Part shown: positions 11,101-21,300 of the stretch, piece after piece
How the letters are laid out: each line of letters opens with the position of its first letter
How positions within the stretch are numbered: position 1 is the stretch's first letter
NCBI GenBank assembly: GCA_003116995.1
Contig: BDSL01000065.1
Location: 95,001-159,000 of the forward strand
Origin: Yamagishiella unicocca
Lineage: Eukaryota; Chlorophyta; Chlorophyceae; Chlamydomonadales; Volvocaceae
Length of the DNA: 64,000 nt
Reading direction: 5' to 3'
Notes under the pieces: generated by a model
The model's input: only the letters and a program-made list of their open reading frames with translations
Told to the model about the DNA's origin: nothing
Databases searched by the model: none
Program-made: the position numbers and the translations under genes

Positions 11101-12975
11101 GACGGTGGCCAGCGCCGCTCCCGCCGCCCAGTCCGCCGAGGCGTTGGCGGGCAGCAGGCTGATGACCCAGTTGGTGTCCGGCTGCTTGTCGCACAGCCAC
11201 TGGGTGGACACGTCATCACCGCCGCAGAAGCAGGACAGCGTCTGCGGGCGGTTCCGGAGCGGGCGGTTCCGGAACGGGCGGTTCCGGAGGGGGCGGCGGA
11301 AAGGGGTACGTTGTGGGAGGGGCGGGAGGAGGAGTGGGTCGCAGGGTGGCGGAGGGACCTCGTTAGGGAGGGACGAGGGGTCCAGGGAGGGACGCAGCCG
11401 CTCGCAGACCCGTGGTTCCGGAGTTGGATTGCGGAGGGTGGCACTTGACTCCTGGGTGCAAAGTCACGGCTACGGCTGGTCGGGCTTGCGTGACGAAGGT
11501 TGCCCCGGGGCTCCAGACAAGACTAAGCTGCCGCGGCAATTTCTTTGTCCGCCTTCCGACAATCCGGGTTTGCCCTGGCTGCCCCCCCCCCCCGGGCACA
11601 TACCCCTCCCCTCCTCGCAGCACATGCACACCTTGCCGTACAGCGCCTCCTCCGAGTTGGGCACCACTGACTCGCTGGTGCAGTCGGCTGCGGGCAGCAT
11701 GGAGCCGTCGGGCATGGGCTGCGGGGGGCAGACGCTGGAGGACTGGCAGACTGGGGGCAGCGGGGAGGGCAGGGGAGGGGGCGGGTTGTGGTGGGCGAAA
11801 GCGGTTCCCTCTGGAGCGCTGCGCCTCCTGGCGCAGCAACACCGCCGTGCATGGCGGCATGGCCCCTCCACGACGAACACCACCGCGCAGAGCCGAGGAA
11901 GCGCCCGCGCCAGCCGCGTCATCGCCAACCACCAACCGCCAACCGCTTTGGCCTGCCCAACCGCCTCGCCATCGCCTCAGCAGCCCTCAGTGCGACCCCT
12001 GTCCCACACCGAGCTAAACCACCGGCTTTGAAGCACGCGACCCAACCGCTGCTCCCGGCCTGTGCCTCCGCCCCCATCTCCGCTCTCCCTGGCCCCGGCC
12101 CACACCTGCGCAGTCCACGCCCCCCCAGCCGGGCGGGCAGATGCAGTGGCCGCAGCTGTCCGACAGGCTGGTGCGGGAAAGGGCGTTCAGGTAGCCACCG
12201 TTGGTGCAGATGGGATCATACAGGGTGGCAACTCGGCAGACTGGGGGGCACACGGGGCGGGGGGGCCGACAAGGTGGGGGGTATGAGAGGAAACCCGTGG
12301 GTCGGCACGAAAGGGGGGGGGAGGGACAGCCATCGGCGGGTCGCGAGGCGGAGGGGTGCTGGGCTGCTGGGTGCTGCTGGTCCCGGGCGGCTGGAAAGAG
12401 GACGCAGGTGCGGGTAGAGGGAAGCGCAAGGGAGGCAGGTAGCCCGCCCGATTACGATGTAGGCTCTCACGTAATGTGACCTGGGGCGGAAGCTGCGGGC
12501 GACTGCTGTGGGGCGCCAGTTGTTCGTTGCAGTGACGATGCACAACCAGCCATGGGGATATCCTAACAGATTGCGATTTGCCGCGGTGCTCCAACATCGC
12601 AGATCGCGGCGTTTTGCGGTGCGGGAAATCTCGAGCCGACAGTCGCTCGCAGGGACCATTCAAAACGCAGACGCGCAACGCCGGCACAGGTGGTTCGCTC
12701 CTCCAAACCATGAGAGCCCTACTTAATCTGCGAGCTAGGAGCAGTCTGAAGGCAGCGCGACGCACGCGCACGGGTGCGTCATGAGCGGGGTCCGCACGCA
12801 CACGTCACGCGCGCCACGCCGACCCACTCTGTGCAATCTTGTCAGGATCCGTCTCGGGCTGAATTTGTGCACCAGCTGGATGGATGTTGTAGGCGGCCAG
12901 AGCCACCAATACCACCGAAAACGCCCATCTGAGAGTCATTTGCTTTCCACACAGGCTTGTTCCGTATGTATTCAT
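1..12975 (-). CDS. ABCG-type transporter with cysteine-rich ectodomain and two NBDs (3' end off window)
   Basis: Membrane ATP-binding cassette transporter of the ABCG (White) family; substrate unknown. Exons 5'->3': 12939-12828 (alternative ATG 12975), 12240-12106, 11750-11632, 11241-11074, 10517-10453, 10136-9939, 9548-9298, 8812-8536, 8247-8012, 7700-7676, 7492-7395, 6875-6769, 6345-6236, 5842-5489, 5205-4940, 4659-4510, 4205-4071, 3686-3481, 3282-3158, 2934-2846, 2688-1519, 1285-1173, 870-648, 388-159. Order: signal peptide ([16 protein letters not shown]), EGF/laminin-like cysteines ([15 protein letters not shown]), further Cys-rich exons, one helix ([20 protein letters not shown]), NBD1 ([36 protein letters not shown]), five or six TMD helices, acidic linker ([12 protein letters not shown]), NBD2 with the same motifs. 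Reading phase closes at every junction except 9298/8812; a one-base frameshift lies near 5705. The ectodomain-helix-NBD order recalls plant ABCG24/ABCG28, but those are half-size. Family assignment is secure; the gene continues left. Confidence 0.9.
1111..1148 (-). repeat. Intronic repeat family B, partial
   Basis: Family B reads GGCATAAAAACCGTTTACGC, GACGGGACAGGATAGTTGG, CGCATGGTCGTCGGACACC, GTGGGCGCATGCC; the ends GGCAT and ATGCC are inverted. This partial copy lies 25 bases inside the ABCG intron after its 5' splice site. Confidence 0.65.
3704..3760 (+). repeat. Intronic repeat family A
   Basis: Family A has the order CAAGGAAAACCCGTGGATG, GAGAAAAACCGTTTAGA, ACGTTTCGAGATGCATGCTGG. This copy lies in an ABCG intron with its AAACCC end 17 bases from the 3' splice site. 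Confidence 0.75.
5224..5300 (+). repeat. Intronic repeat family B, full copy
   Basis: Complete copy, in antisense to the ABCG gene, with its TATAAAAAC end 16 bases before the 3' splice site of the intron preceding exon 5205-4940. Confidence 0.7.
5489..5842 (-). other. NBD1 signature/Walker B exon with an apparent one-base deletion
   Basis: The exon encodes GGEKRR, the Walker [14 protein letters not shown], the H-loop [15 protein letters not shown] and the NBD end. The run after LAGLAGGG has nine C on the plus strand (5701-5709) directly after TTGAC. The paralogous NBD2 exon has TTGACA followed by nine C, and there the frame is intact. NBD1 is therefore one base short and shifts frame before [10 protein letters not shown]. 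Everything downstream is conserved in the expected frame, so a sequencing or assembly error in the homopolymer is more likely than a dead gene. Confidence 0.75.
5895..5950 (+). repeat. Intronic repeat family A, insertion copy
   Basis: This copy is absent from the matching intron of NBD2 (about 392-445), while the flanks on both sides (GGGAGGGTGCGGGAGGGGGT and TGGCGCAATG) are shared. It is flanked by duplicated GTGCGGGAGGG sequence. Confidence 0.75.
9177..9198. repeat. Interstitial telomere-like repeat
   Basis: Three tandem TTTAGGG units inside an ABCG intron, of the plant/volvocine telomere type. A degenerate C-strand version is at 20255-20318. Confidence 0.8.
9580..9650 (+). repeat. Intronic repeat family A, full copy
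   Basis: Complete copy in the ABCG intron before exon 9548-9298; its AAACCC end is about 30 bases from the 3' splice site. Confidence 0.75.
10329..10430. repeat. C-rich minisatellite
   Basis: About six units of CCCCCCCCTTCTCTGG or CTCAG variants in the ABCG intron between exons 10517-10453 and 10136-9939. Confidence 0.75.
10537..10669. repeat. G-rich minisatellite, unit about 46 bp, 3 copies
   Basis: Units contain GAGGAAGGCAGGGTGGCGGG and AGGGCGGTGCGGGGGGAGG, in an ABCG intron. Confidence 0.75.
10743..11040. repeat. Imperfect minisatellite
   Basis: Seven copies of an AGCTCCGAAACCAGCC core with CCCTTCCTCCCAG spacers, in the same ABCG intron as the preceding G-rich array. Confidence 0.7.
12279..12310 (-). 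repeat. Intronic repeat family D
   Basis: Copy with GAGAGGAAACCCGTGGGTCG in the first ABCG intron, about 37 bases from its 3' splice site at 12241. Confidence 0.6.
12828..12975 (-). other. Signal-peptide exon of the ABCG gene
   Basis: Two in-frame ATGs are available, at 12975 and 12939. The second gives the better signal peptide: a short positive N-terminus, then a hydrophobic stretch ending in HPAGAQ, a plausible cleavage site. The 5' splice site A|GTGGGT at 12828/12827 leaves one base, which joins the TC of the EGF-like exon at 12240 to give Ile. This in-phase link ties the leader to the cysteine-rich ectodomain and argues that the first domain is extracellular or lumenal. Confidence 0.75.
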
Positions 12976-15398
12976 TATTTTATCGTAACACAGGGCGCTC
13001 CGACATAGGGTCAGAGTGCACGGGACGTCAGTGTTATGGTGAGGCCCCAAGGCCGTAAATGTGCGATCCGGCCATTCATATGTTCATCAACGTCGGAATC
13101 CGTGATAAGTTCGACCTAGCCTAGTCATAGCGGCGTAAACCGACCCTTGCTCCGGAACCGTACGCTGACGAAGTTGAAACCTCTTTTGTTCCATTTTGAC
13201 TCGTTTAGTCTTGTCTATGCATGAACTCGTATGCCATCGTGCGAAAGCATCTAGAGGTAAAAACATGCTTCAGTTTCAACCTGGAGCGTGAACATCGTCT
13301 CCCCAAGGTCTGTGCACAGTCGCTCACGATGGAAACACCCCTACCCGACCACGAGCGAACTAGCACTCCGTGCCGTTCAATATATCTAATTCATGAGCAC
13401 CCATCATGAGCACTTACGCAGCCATGCCACGCACCCACAGTGTCCAAAACATCCAGAAAGGCCCCGTGCCTACCGGCTACTTTTATCAAATGAACTATAC
13501 CAGTATAATGCCCTCGGTTGCATCCTTGCTTTGCTCGTTTTGCGAACCGATCGGCTAACGGCCCCTGACAGTTGGATGGCATTGCTAATTTGGCTATACC
13601 GAGAGGGGCCCGATAGAAGTATGAACAGCTAGCACAACTTATATCACAAAGGACTCTGGATAGTCTTCCAACCGTCTCCGCTTCGCTTCGTCCCCGGAGA
13701 GCGATGTCGACGTGTCTAGTAAACGTCCAGCGAGGTCGTGACTCCAGCAATTAAGTATTGGCATATTTTTTATATAACGCATTCTTACCAGCTTCCATCG
13801 CTTGCATGATACTTTTCGCGCTCTCGACCCTCGCCTTCGACGAGTATGATGGTTGCAAGCCGTCGGTGTTAAGCTCTGGGGGGACAGCCGTAGTCGCGAC
13901 GACTTTTGATTGCAGCGACTATATTTTGTCAAACAAAGGCTAGCGAAAAGGTGCTGCGCGGACAGCAATGTCAAGCATGCGTTCCGAACACCCATGGAAC
14001 GAACGTCCAGCAATGTCACCACCCCAGCGTGTCCGCCTTCCAAACAAGTCTTTCAAAGTACCCTACCAACCAGTTATTGTGCGTAGCATCTGTCGTGCTG
14101 GCTCGTGCTGCCGATCCTTACCTTCGGCAACCCCGGATGACAGTTAAAAGGCATGGTTACGGCTGTGCAAGGTTTTGGGATACATGGCCATGGCATTGTG
14201 TCGACAGCGACTATGGTTTTGCCAAAAGCGTAAAGACAGCGTGTCCAACAGACTGGTCGGTCACTGCCGCCTTGCTTTCCTGTCAGACAGCAATATGTCA
14301 CACATCCAAGTTGCCGTACCGCGAGGACACCAGCATTGCGGCTGTACCTGCTGGACAGGTATTTTATCAGCTTGCTCCCATTGCCTGTCATGCTCCTTGC
14401 TATCGACCCCCAGCCAGTCCCTGTCGGAGTCGGCTATGACGCTGTCGGCTATGACATGGCCAAGCTTGCGCAAGAAAGCTTGCAATCGACACCTGCCGAC
14501 ATGGCCGTAGCACTGCCAGGATGTCCAGCAGCGCCACCAACCGTTCCCGTAGCGACATCAGTTTGGCGATGCCTTCTGCACATGTACAGAGTCCGCTGTA
14601 GGGGCCCGGTGCCAAAAATCACCACTGGCGTGCCGCCGGCTACTGCCGGCTAGCGGTACCGCAGCCACATGCCCGCTCCGGTCACACGTAGGGGCACGCA
14701 AAACTTTCCATGGCGAAGGGGGCCGTGCATTGGCCGTCTCCTCCATTTCGAAGAAAAGGTTCGTTTGGGCGAATCTGGGCATACCGGGCGGACAGGAGTT
14801 CAGGGATCTACGTTCTGGAAGAGGGCGCGCACCTCGTTGCAAAGGCTGGCCAGGGCTGGCCAGGGCCGGCCCATCCGAAGCAGTGTGCGGCAGTTGTTGA
14901 GGCCCCTGCATACGAGATGCAACCCGTACTAGATCGTTGGCGGTTAAAATGGGTGCACATTCGATACTGTAACAAGCGTCCTGGTCTTCTCATTTTTGTG
15001 ATACCGTACGAATTTCATAAAATGACCACATAGGTTGGTGAAGGACGGTATCATACGGGGGAAGGAGTCCTATCGGGACCTTACAGCCGTCTTGTAAAGC
15101 CTGTCACATGCAAATTGTTCGGAAGAAACCGCTCTGCTACGCTGATGGGGTGTCACAGGCTTAGAAGCGAGATTAAAACCAAGCTGCAATGGCCATGTGC
15201 AGTACACATGCGTATACACGCGATCACATCGTCAAATATACGCTTTAAATTTAAGCATGCACATGGGGGATTGGTCTTGAGCAATAGGTGGCCTTCGAAA
15301 TCAGTGCCATCGCAACATGTCCAGCGCATGTAGTCGGTCTTGATCCGCTGGCACCGATTGCAGTTTAGCCCATAAATATAGCCAAATTTGCTATAATC
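12976..15398. other. Divergent intergenic region, no gene recognised
   Basis: This stretch lies between the start of the ABCG gene (minus) and the TIR/EF-hand gene (plus), so it should hold both promoters. It is visibly more AT-rich than the genes. Open frames on both strands are short, lack recognisable motifs and show no chain of splice sites in phase. AT-rich patches resembling TATA boxes occur near 13765-13777 (TTTTTTATATAA) and 15370-15379 (CATAAATATA), but nothing shows they are used. Confidence 0.5.
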
Positions 15399-18300
15399 AT
15401 GAGAGGAGGTGGTGAAGAGCCGGAAGCTTCGCAAGTCGTAGGCCACGATGGACAGGGCGCGGATGGCGAAGCCAGCCGCTGGCCACAGCCTGTCCCAGAG
15501 GAATGGCAGCAAGCCCGAGCACTAAATGCGGATGAGTGGTTCAAACAGCAATCAGCGGAGTTGCACAGGTGGGAATCGGGCAGGACGAACTCCACGCCGA
15601 GCGTTATCGGCAAGGGACTCTCCGCTTCCGTAGCACGCCTTTCTAGACTTGCCCCGACCTTTGCACGACCGCTCTGAATGACTCTCGGACGCGAGCCTTT
15701 CGTGGGGACGGTATCGTGCGTGGGCCGCACCCCAAGCCCACGGTTTGGGCCACTACGGGGCCAGCTGACGTCATAACCGTGGCCCTACCTACGCCTCTCA
15801 CACATTGCGCCCGCCTGCCTCCCGACATCCCCCCCCCCACAAACACACATGCACACACCGCATTCTACCCTCAGCCGCTACTTGAGTGAGAAGAATGCGG
15901 TGATTGACGGCGCGGCGAATGCGGCGGCGGCAGTGGCGGCGGCGGCGGCCTTTGACGCGCGCCTCCAGGTGGGGTCCGGCGACGTGCAGGGTGACGAGCC
16001 GGATGATGGTGGTGATGGTGGTGATGGTGGTGGTGGCCGTGTGGCTTCGGAGCGGGGCAAGGGTGCTGCCGCGAGCCATGGGAGCTTCGAAAGTGGTTGA
16101 GTAGGAGACTCGTGGGGTGGGGGGGGGAAGAAGGGGCCTGTCCGGCGCCGATAGACCCTGGGTTGGCCCTTTGCGCTGCGCCGACGCATCTTTGCACTTG
16201 CGGTCACTGCTCTGCTGCTGCTGTCCCCCACTCACGCGCCTCGTGTTGCTACTGCCGCCCCCCAGACTATGGTGCGGGAGCAGCAGGCCTTCAGGTGGGC
16301 GGGGGAAGGGGCGGAGGGGGCGGGGACGGAGGGGGCTGCAAGGAAAACCCATGTATGAAAAAAACACCGGGGACGGAGGGGGCGGGGAGTGGGGAGCGGG
16401 GGGGGGTATGAGCGGAGGCGGCTGGGGGGGGGTATGAGCGGAGGCGGCTGGGTTACCGGGGGCAGCGACTATGCCTCCTCCTTGAAGCCGGTGAGCTGTG
16501 GGGCAGACCCGACTGAGCCACCTCCACTGCGCTGGCCACACACCGCCTCCCGGCCCCCCCTCCAACACCTTCACCGCCCTCGGTTTGTCGGCCGTGGATT
16601 CGCGGATTCTCTTATCACCCCCCCCCCTCTCGCACCCCCTTGCTGCCACCCACCCTGTTGGCTGCCTCGCCAGCCGCTCCGTCCAGCAGCAGCTGACAGT
16701 GCTGCGGCAGCAGCGGCTGGAAGCCAACTTGGAGTACCAGGTGGGGAAGGGGCAGGGAGGGAGGGAGGGAGGGAGGGAGGGAGGGAGGGTTGCGAGGAAG
16801 ACCCGAGGGAGGGAGGGAGGGGGTACCAGGTGGGAACAGGGCAGGGGGTGAGGGAGTGAAGGGGGAGGGAGGACCTCACACCTCGTTGTGCGTCTTAACG
16901 TGAGGAGACGGGGCTGCAGCAACGGCTGGGGTTTGGGCGGGACACACGTCGACGTATGTCAGTCTGGTTACACTCGTACGGCGGCTGATGACCTCCGTCA
17001 CGCACGCACGCACCTCCGTTTCTGACCGTACGACAATACGACAAAAAACCAGACCCCTCCCTTTCCCTGGTATACACCGCCCCCCCCCCGCCCCAAATCG
17101 GTGTCCGACCGACGGCCATGCGCCAGCAATTGATCCTGTCCCGTCGCGTAAACGGCTTTTACACACACCTCCTCCGCCACCTTGCTCCCCCCCCCACTCC
17201 GCTGCCCGCCAGGCCCTGCGCCTGCCCCACTTCACCCCTCCACGCAGCCTGGCGCTCATCACCGCCCCCGACGGCGGCCCCACCTTCTTCGAGCGCCTGT
17301 TCAACCGCGCACTCGCCACGACCCTCATGACCGCCGTCACGGCCGCAACCCCCACCTCCACCTCGCCCCTCACCCGCGGCGCCGGCGGCGCTGAGGCGGT
17401 TTGGTGCGAACAGGGCCAGAGCCGCATCAGCATGCAGGACCCTCAGCTGGCAAGGTACGACCGAGCTCTTGCGTCCGTTTGCCGCTGTCGCGCTTCGCAG
17501 GCCGTACGGGGTGCCCCTACTACTGGCCTGCTCCCCTCCCCCCCGGGTGCTCGTCTCCCACGTCTCTCCCTCCCCCGTGGGCGCCTCCCCCCGCTCCCGT
17601 GCACCAGCTACACTTCCCATGTCGAGTAACCGGTTCTCTCCTGTAACCTCCCCGTGGTCTCCGACGACCATGCGCCAACTATCCTGTCCCGTTGCGTAAA
17701 ACGGTTACTATACATCCCCCGTGCGGCTCAGGGCGGAGGCTCTGGAGCGCTGCGGGATGGCGGTGGTGGTGCTGTCGCCCTCGCTGCTGGCCAGCCCCCA
17801 CTGGGCCATGGAGCGACGAATCATCACGGCCAGGCTGGCGGCGCCGCCAGGCGCCTGGCCCGGAGCGAAGCTCTCCGCCGTACTAATCGTACGGCTGCAT
17901 GTGCCGCCGCCGCCGTCCGTCGGCGCGGCCGCCGCCGCCGCCGTCGCCGGCCTCGGCCGCCAGGCGGCAGCCGCCGTGGCGGCGGCGACGGCGGCGGCGG
18001 CGACCTCCGATCCAAATCCGCCGCCGCCGCTGGCGCTGCCGGATCCCGTTCCTGGGTACCCGGTACAGTCGTACCCGCTGACGGTGGTGGATATGACGGT
18101 TCCGCTTCCACCGAATCCAACCGCGGAGGGCGCGGCGGCGGGTACGGCGCTGGCGCAGGTGGGAGACCTGGTCTCGGCGCCCGCGGGGTGTGGATTGCCT
18201 TGTGACGGTGCTTCCCCGCCCCGCCGGGTTGGGGCTCCGGATTCCCCTGCTTTGGTTTGGACCCTCCCACCCCCCTCTCCTGCTTTGGTTCCAACCCTCC

Positions 18301-21300
18301 CACCCCTCTCCCCTGCTTTGGTTCCGACCCCCCTCTCCTGCTTTGTTTCCGACCCTCCCACCCCTCTCCCCCGGTGCCCCCCCCCTCGCGACATGTCCCG
18401 TCCTCCGTCCTCCGTCCTCCGCCCTCCGTCCTCCGCCGCGCAGGAGGTGCGCGCCGCCGTGGCTGCCGTACTCGCCGCCGCCGCCTCCTCCGGTGGACTG
18501 GCGGCGGCGGGTCTGCGACTCGTCCCCGACCCGCCGCCCGTGCACCTGCACCCCGCCCACGTCCACCAGCACCCCGAGCAGCTGCTGCTGGCCACACTGG
18601 CCTCAGGCGACTCGCCGGCGCTGACGTCATCACTCACACTGAGTGCGTCGCTGGCGGGCGCCGGCAGCAGCAACAGCCTGGCCACTCAGCTGCTGGCGTC
18701 GCCGGCCAACGCGGCAGTAGCTGCGGGCCCCGCTGCTACTGCCGCTCACCTGCTGCCCGCCTCGCACGTCCAGCGCGCCGTGGAGGACTGGACGATGTAC
18801 GACACGTCGGTGAGTACGACGCGCGGTTGGCGCGTACACACTCCACGCACACCGCTCCCTCCCCTCTCCACTGGCCGCGCACTGCGCCTCCCCCTCATCC
18901 CCGTGCTCCAGCATGCACCTCGAAACGTCTGTCCTGAACGTGTTTTTCTCGCATCCACGGGTCTTCCTCGCAACCCGCCTCACCCCCTAGGTCTGGCTGG
19001 CCAGCCTGGGTCGCTCCCTGCACCGCTGGTCCGCCGGCTTCCTGGCTCTGGCTGTGGACGGGCCGCTGCTGGTGGTGGCGGACGACTACGACATGCGGGC
19101 GGCGTGTGGGGTGGCGGCGGAGAAGGCAGTGGCGGTGCTGAGGGAGGCGCTGGCCAGGTGAGGGGGGGGCCGAGCCTCGGGAGTTACAGAAGAAGAACCG
19201 GTTACTCGACACGGGAAGTGTAGCTGGTGCATAGACTTCGGACACCTGGACGCGCGCGCATGCTACTGGATTTGCCAGGGGAGGGCGGGGTTAAAGGATA
19301 ATCCGCGAATCCAGGGAGGGGAGTGTTTGCGGAGGTTTGTGGAGGTTGCGGGTCTTCTGGGGGCCGGCGATGTGTTGCAAGGGCAACCTCCCGGGGGAGG
19401 AGGGTTTGGGTTTGGTTGTTGGACATACGACTGGCTGCCTCGTTGACACGATTGGCTGCCTAGCTGTCAGCTGGACAACGAGGATGCCTCTGTGTGTGTG
19501 TTTTACGACCGTGCTCCCTCCCCTCGCCTTCCCCTCCACCCCTCCTGACCCCTCCCCGCCCCCCCCTTTTCTCCCCCAGCGCCCGACGGCGCGCCAGCTC
19601 CATGCCTCCCGCCCGGGCGCTGCTGCCGGGCCCGGACGCCCCTGCCTCCCCCCTGCCCCCCGAAGCCGCAGTGTTGCCGCCAGCACAGAGGTCGGCGCTG
19701 CTGGGGGACATATTCAACTACTACGATCAGGTGTGCGATCCAGATCCGGATCTTCCTCGTGCCTGTAGATGCGTATGGATCTGGTGTTGCGCGGGGGTGG
19801 GGAAGTTGGTCTGTATCGCCTTGTTGGGTTTCGTTGGGTTTCTGTCGGTTGTAACGGCATGCCGCTAACTTCCGGTTATTCCCCCTCCCCCCACTCCCCC
19901 CCGCTTCCCCCTTCCTCCCTCCCAGGACCACAGCGGCGATCTGAACCTGGCGGAGGTGGACCGGCTGGTGCAGGCGTGCGGCCTGAAGCTGGATGCCGTA
20001 AGAGTGAGTATCATACGTGCCGTACGGGCACGCCTCCGCAGCCGCCCTCACCTCAACCCTCCCCCCCCCCGGGCGTACAGTGTTGGGTGGTTTGGGTCGA
20101 GACAACGGTTGCGTTGTCGCCACCCAGCACACCTCCCGGACGATCTCACGTGCCCGTGCTGTGTTTCGCTGTTACTAGCCACGCCCCTGCCAGTGACCCC
20201 GGGCCCCTCAACCACCCACCGCACACACACGCACACACATACACACACATATAAAACCCTGAAACCCTGTAACCCTATAAAACCCCAAACACCAAACCCC
20301 TAAAAGCCTAAACCCCCCCCCACACACGCCCAGCACGCAACCCCCCGCCTCCACCTCGTGCCTTCCCCCGCAGCTGAAGGACGTCCTGGACGACTACGAC
20401 GACGACGCTGACGGGCGGCTGTGCGGTCTGGAGGCGGAGCGATTGCTGGAGGACGTGTGGCGGCTGGTGATGGCGCAGCAGGTGGGGGGGGCGGGTGCAA
20501 GGAAAAACCGTGGACGAAGGAAAACCGTTTAGGACAGACGTTTCGAGGGGGGTGGCATAAACACCGTTTACACGACAGGGACAGGATAGTTGACGTTCCG
20601 AGGGGGAGAGAGAGTACACCCGGGTACACGACATAGGAAACGGAGGGCAGGGGGCCGGCAGGGGGCCGGCAGGGGGCCGGCAGGGGCACCTGCCTGGCAT
20701 GTCGCCGCGGTGGGGCACAGAAGCGGCGCCCCCGCTCTGACCTGCTCCCCTCGCACCCCTCCGCGCTCTCCTCCCCTCGCTTCTAAGCGCCGACCTACGA
20801 ATTTCCTCTCACACACGCACCCCCACACACACCCCGTCCCCTAACCCCCCTTCAGGACGTGGCGGCGTGGACGCCCTCCGAGTCCGCCACCGCACTGAAG
20901 GTGCGCCGGGGGGACCGGGACCTGGGGGCGGAGGGCGGGGGGCTTAAAGACCGGTTACACGACCTGGATAGGATAGCGGGCGCATTGTCTTCGGACGCCT
21001 ACTTTGTGGGCGCATGCCGGGCCGGGGGGAAGGGGAGTTGCAGCTTGTGGGGGTGACGGCGCCAAACACACACGTGGCTGATCCGGGCTGCCCTGCCCTG
21101 GCTGCCGTACAGTACTCGTACCGGCGCTGTTCGCAACCTCTCTTCCCCCCCCCCCACACACACGCCCTCTTCTCTCCCCCCCCAGGACGCTGTGGACCTG
21201 GAGTGGCTCCTAGAGACGCCGCGAGCCACACCCGACGGCGACAAGGCGGCGGCGTGGGGGGCCTCCGCCGCCGCCTCCCGCGCCAGCCTGGCTGGCTCCG

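Noticed and set aside
10499..12031. 510-codon plus-strand open frame
   Set aside because: Antisense to the cysteine-rich ABCG exons and running through minisatellites; GC-rich DNA keeps antisense frames open.
12976..15398. Several 100-130-codon frames on both strands
   Set aside because: No motif, no coherent splicing and AT-rich composition unlike the neighbouring exons.
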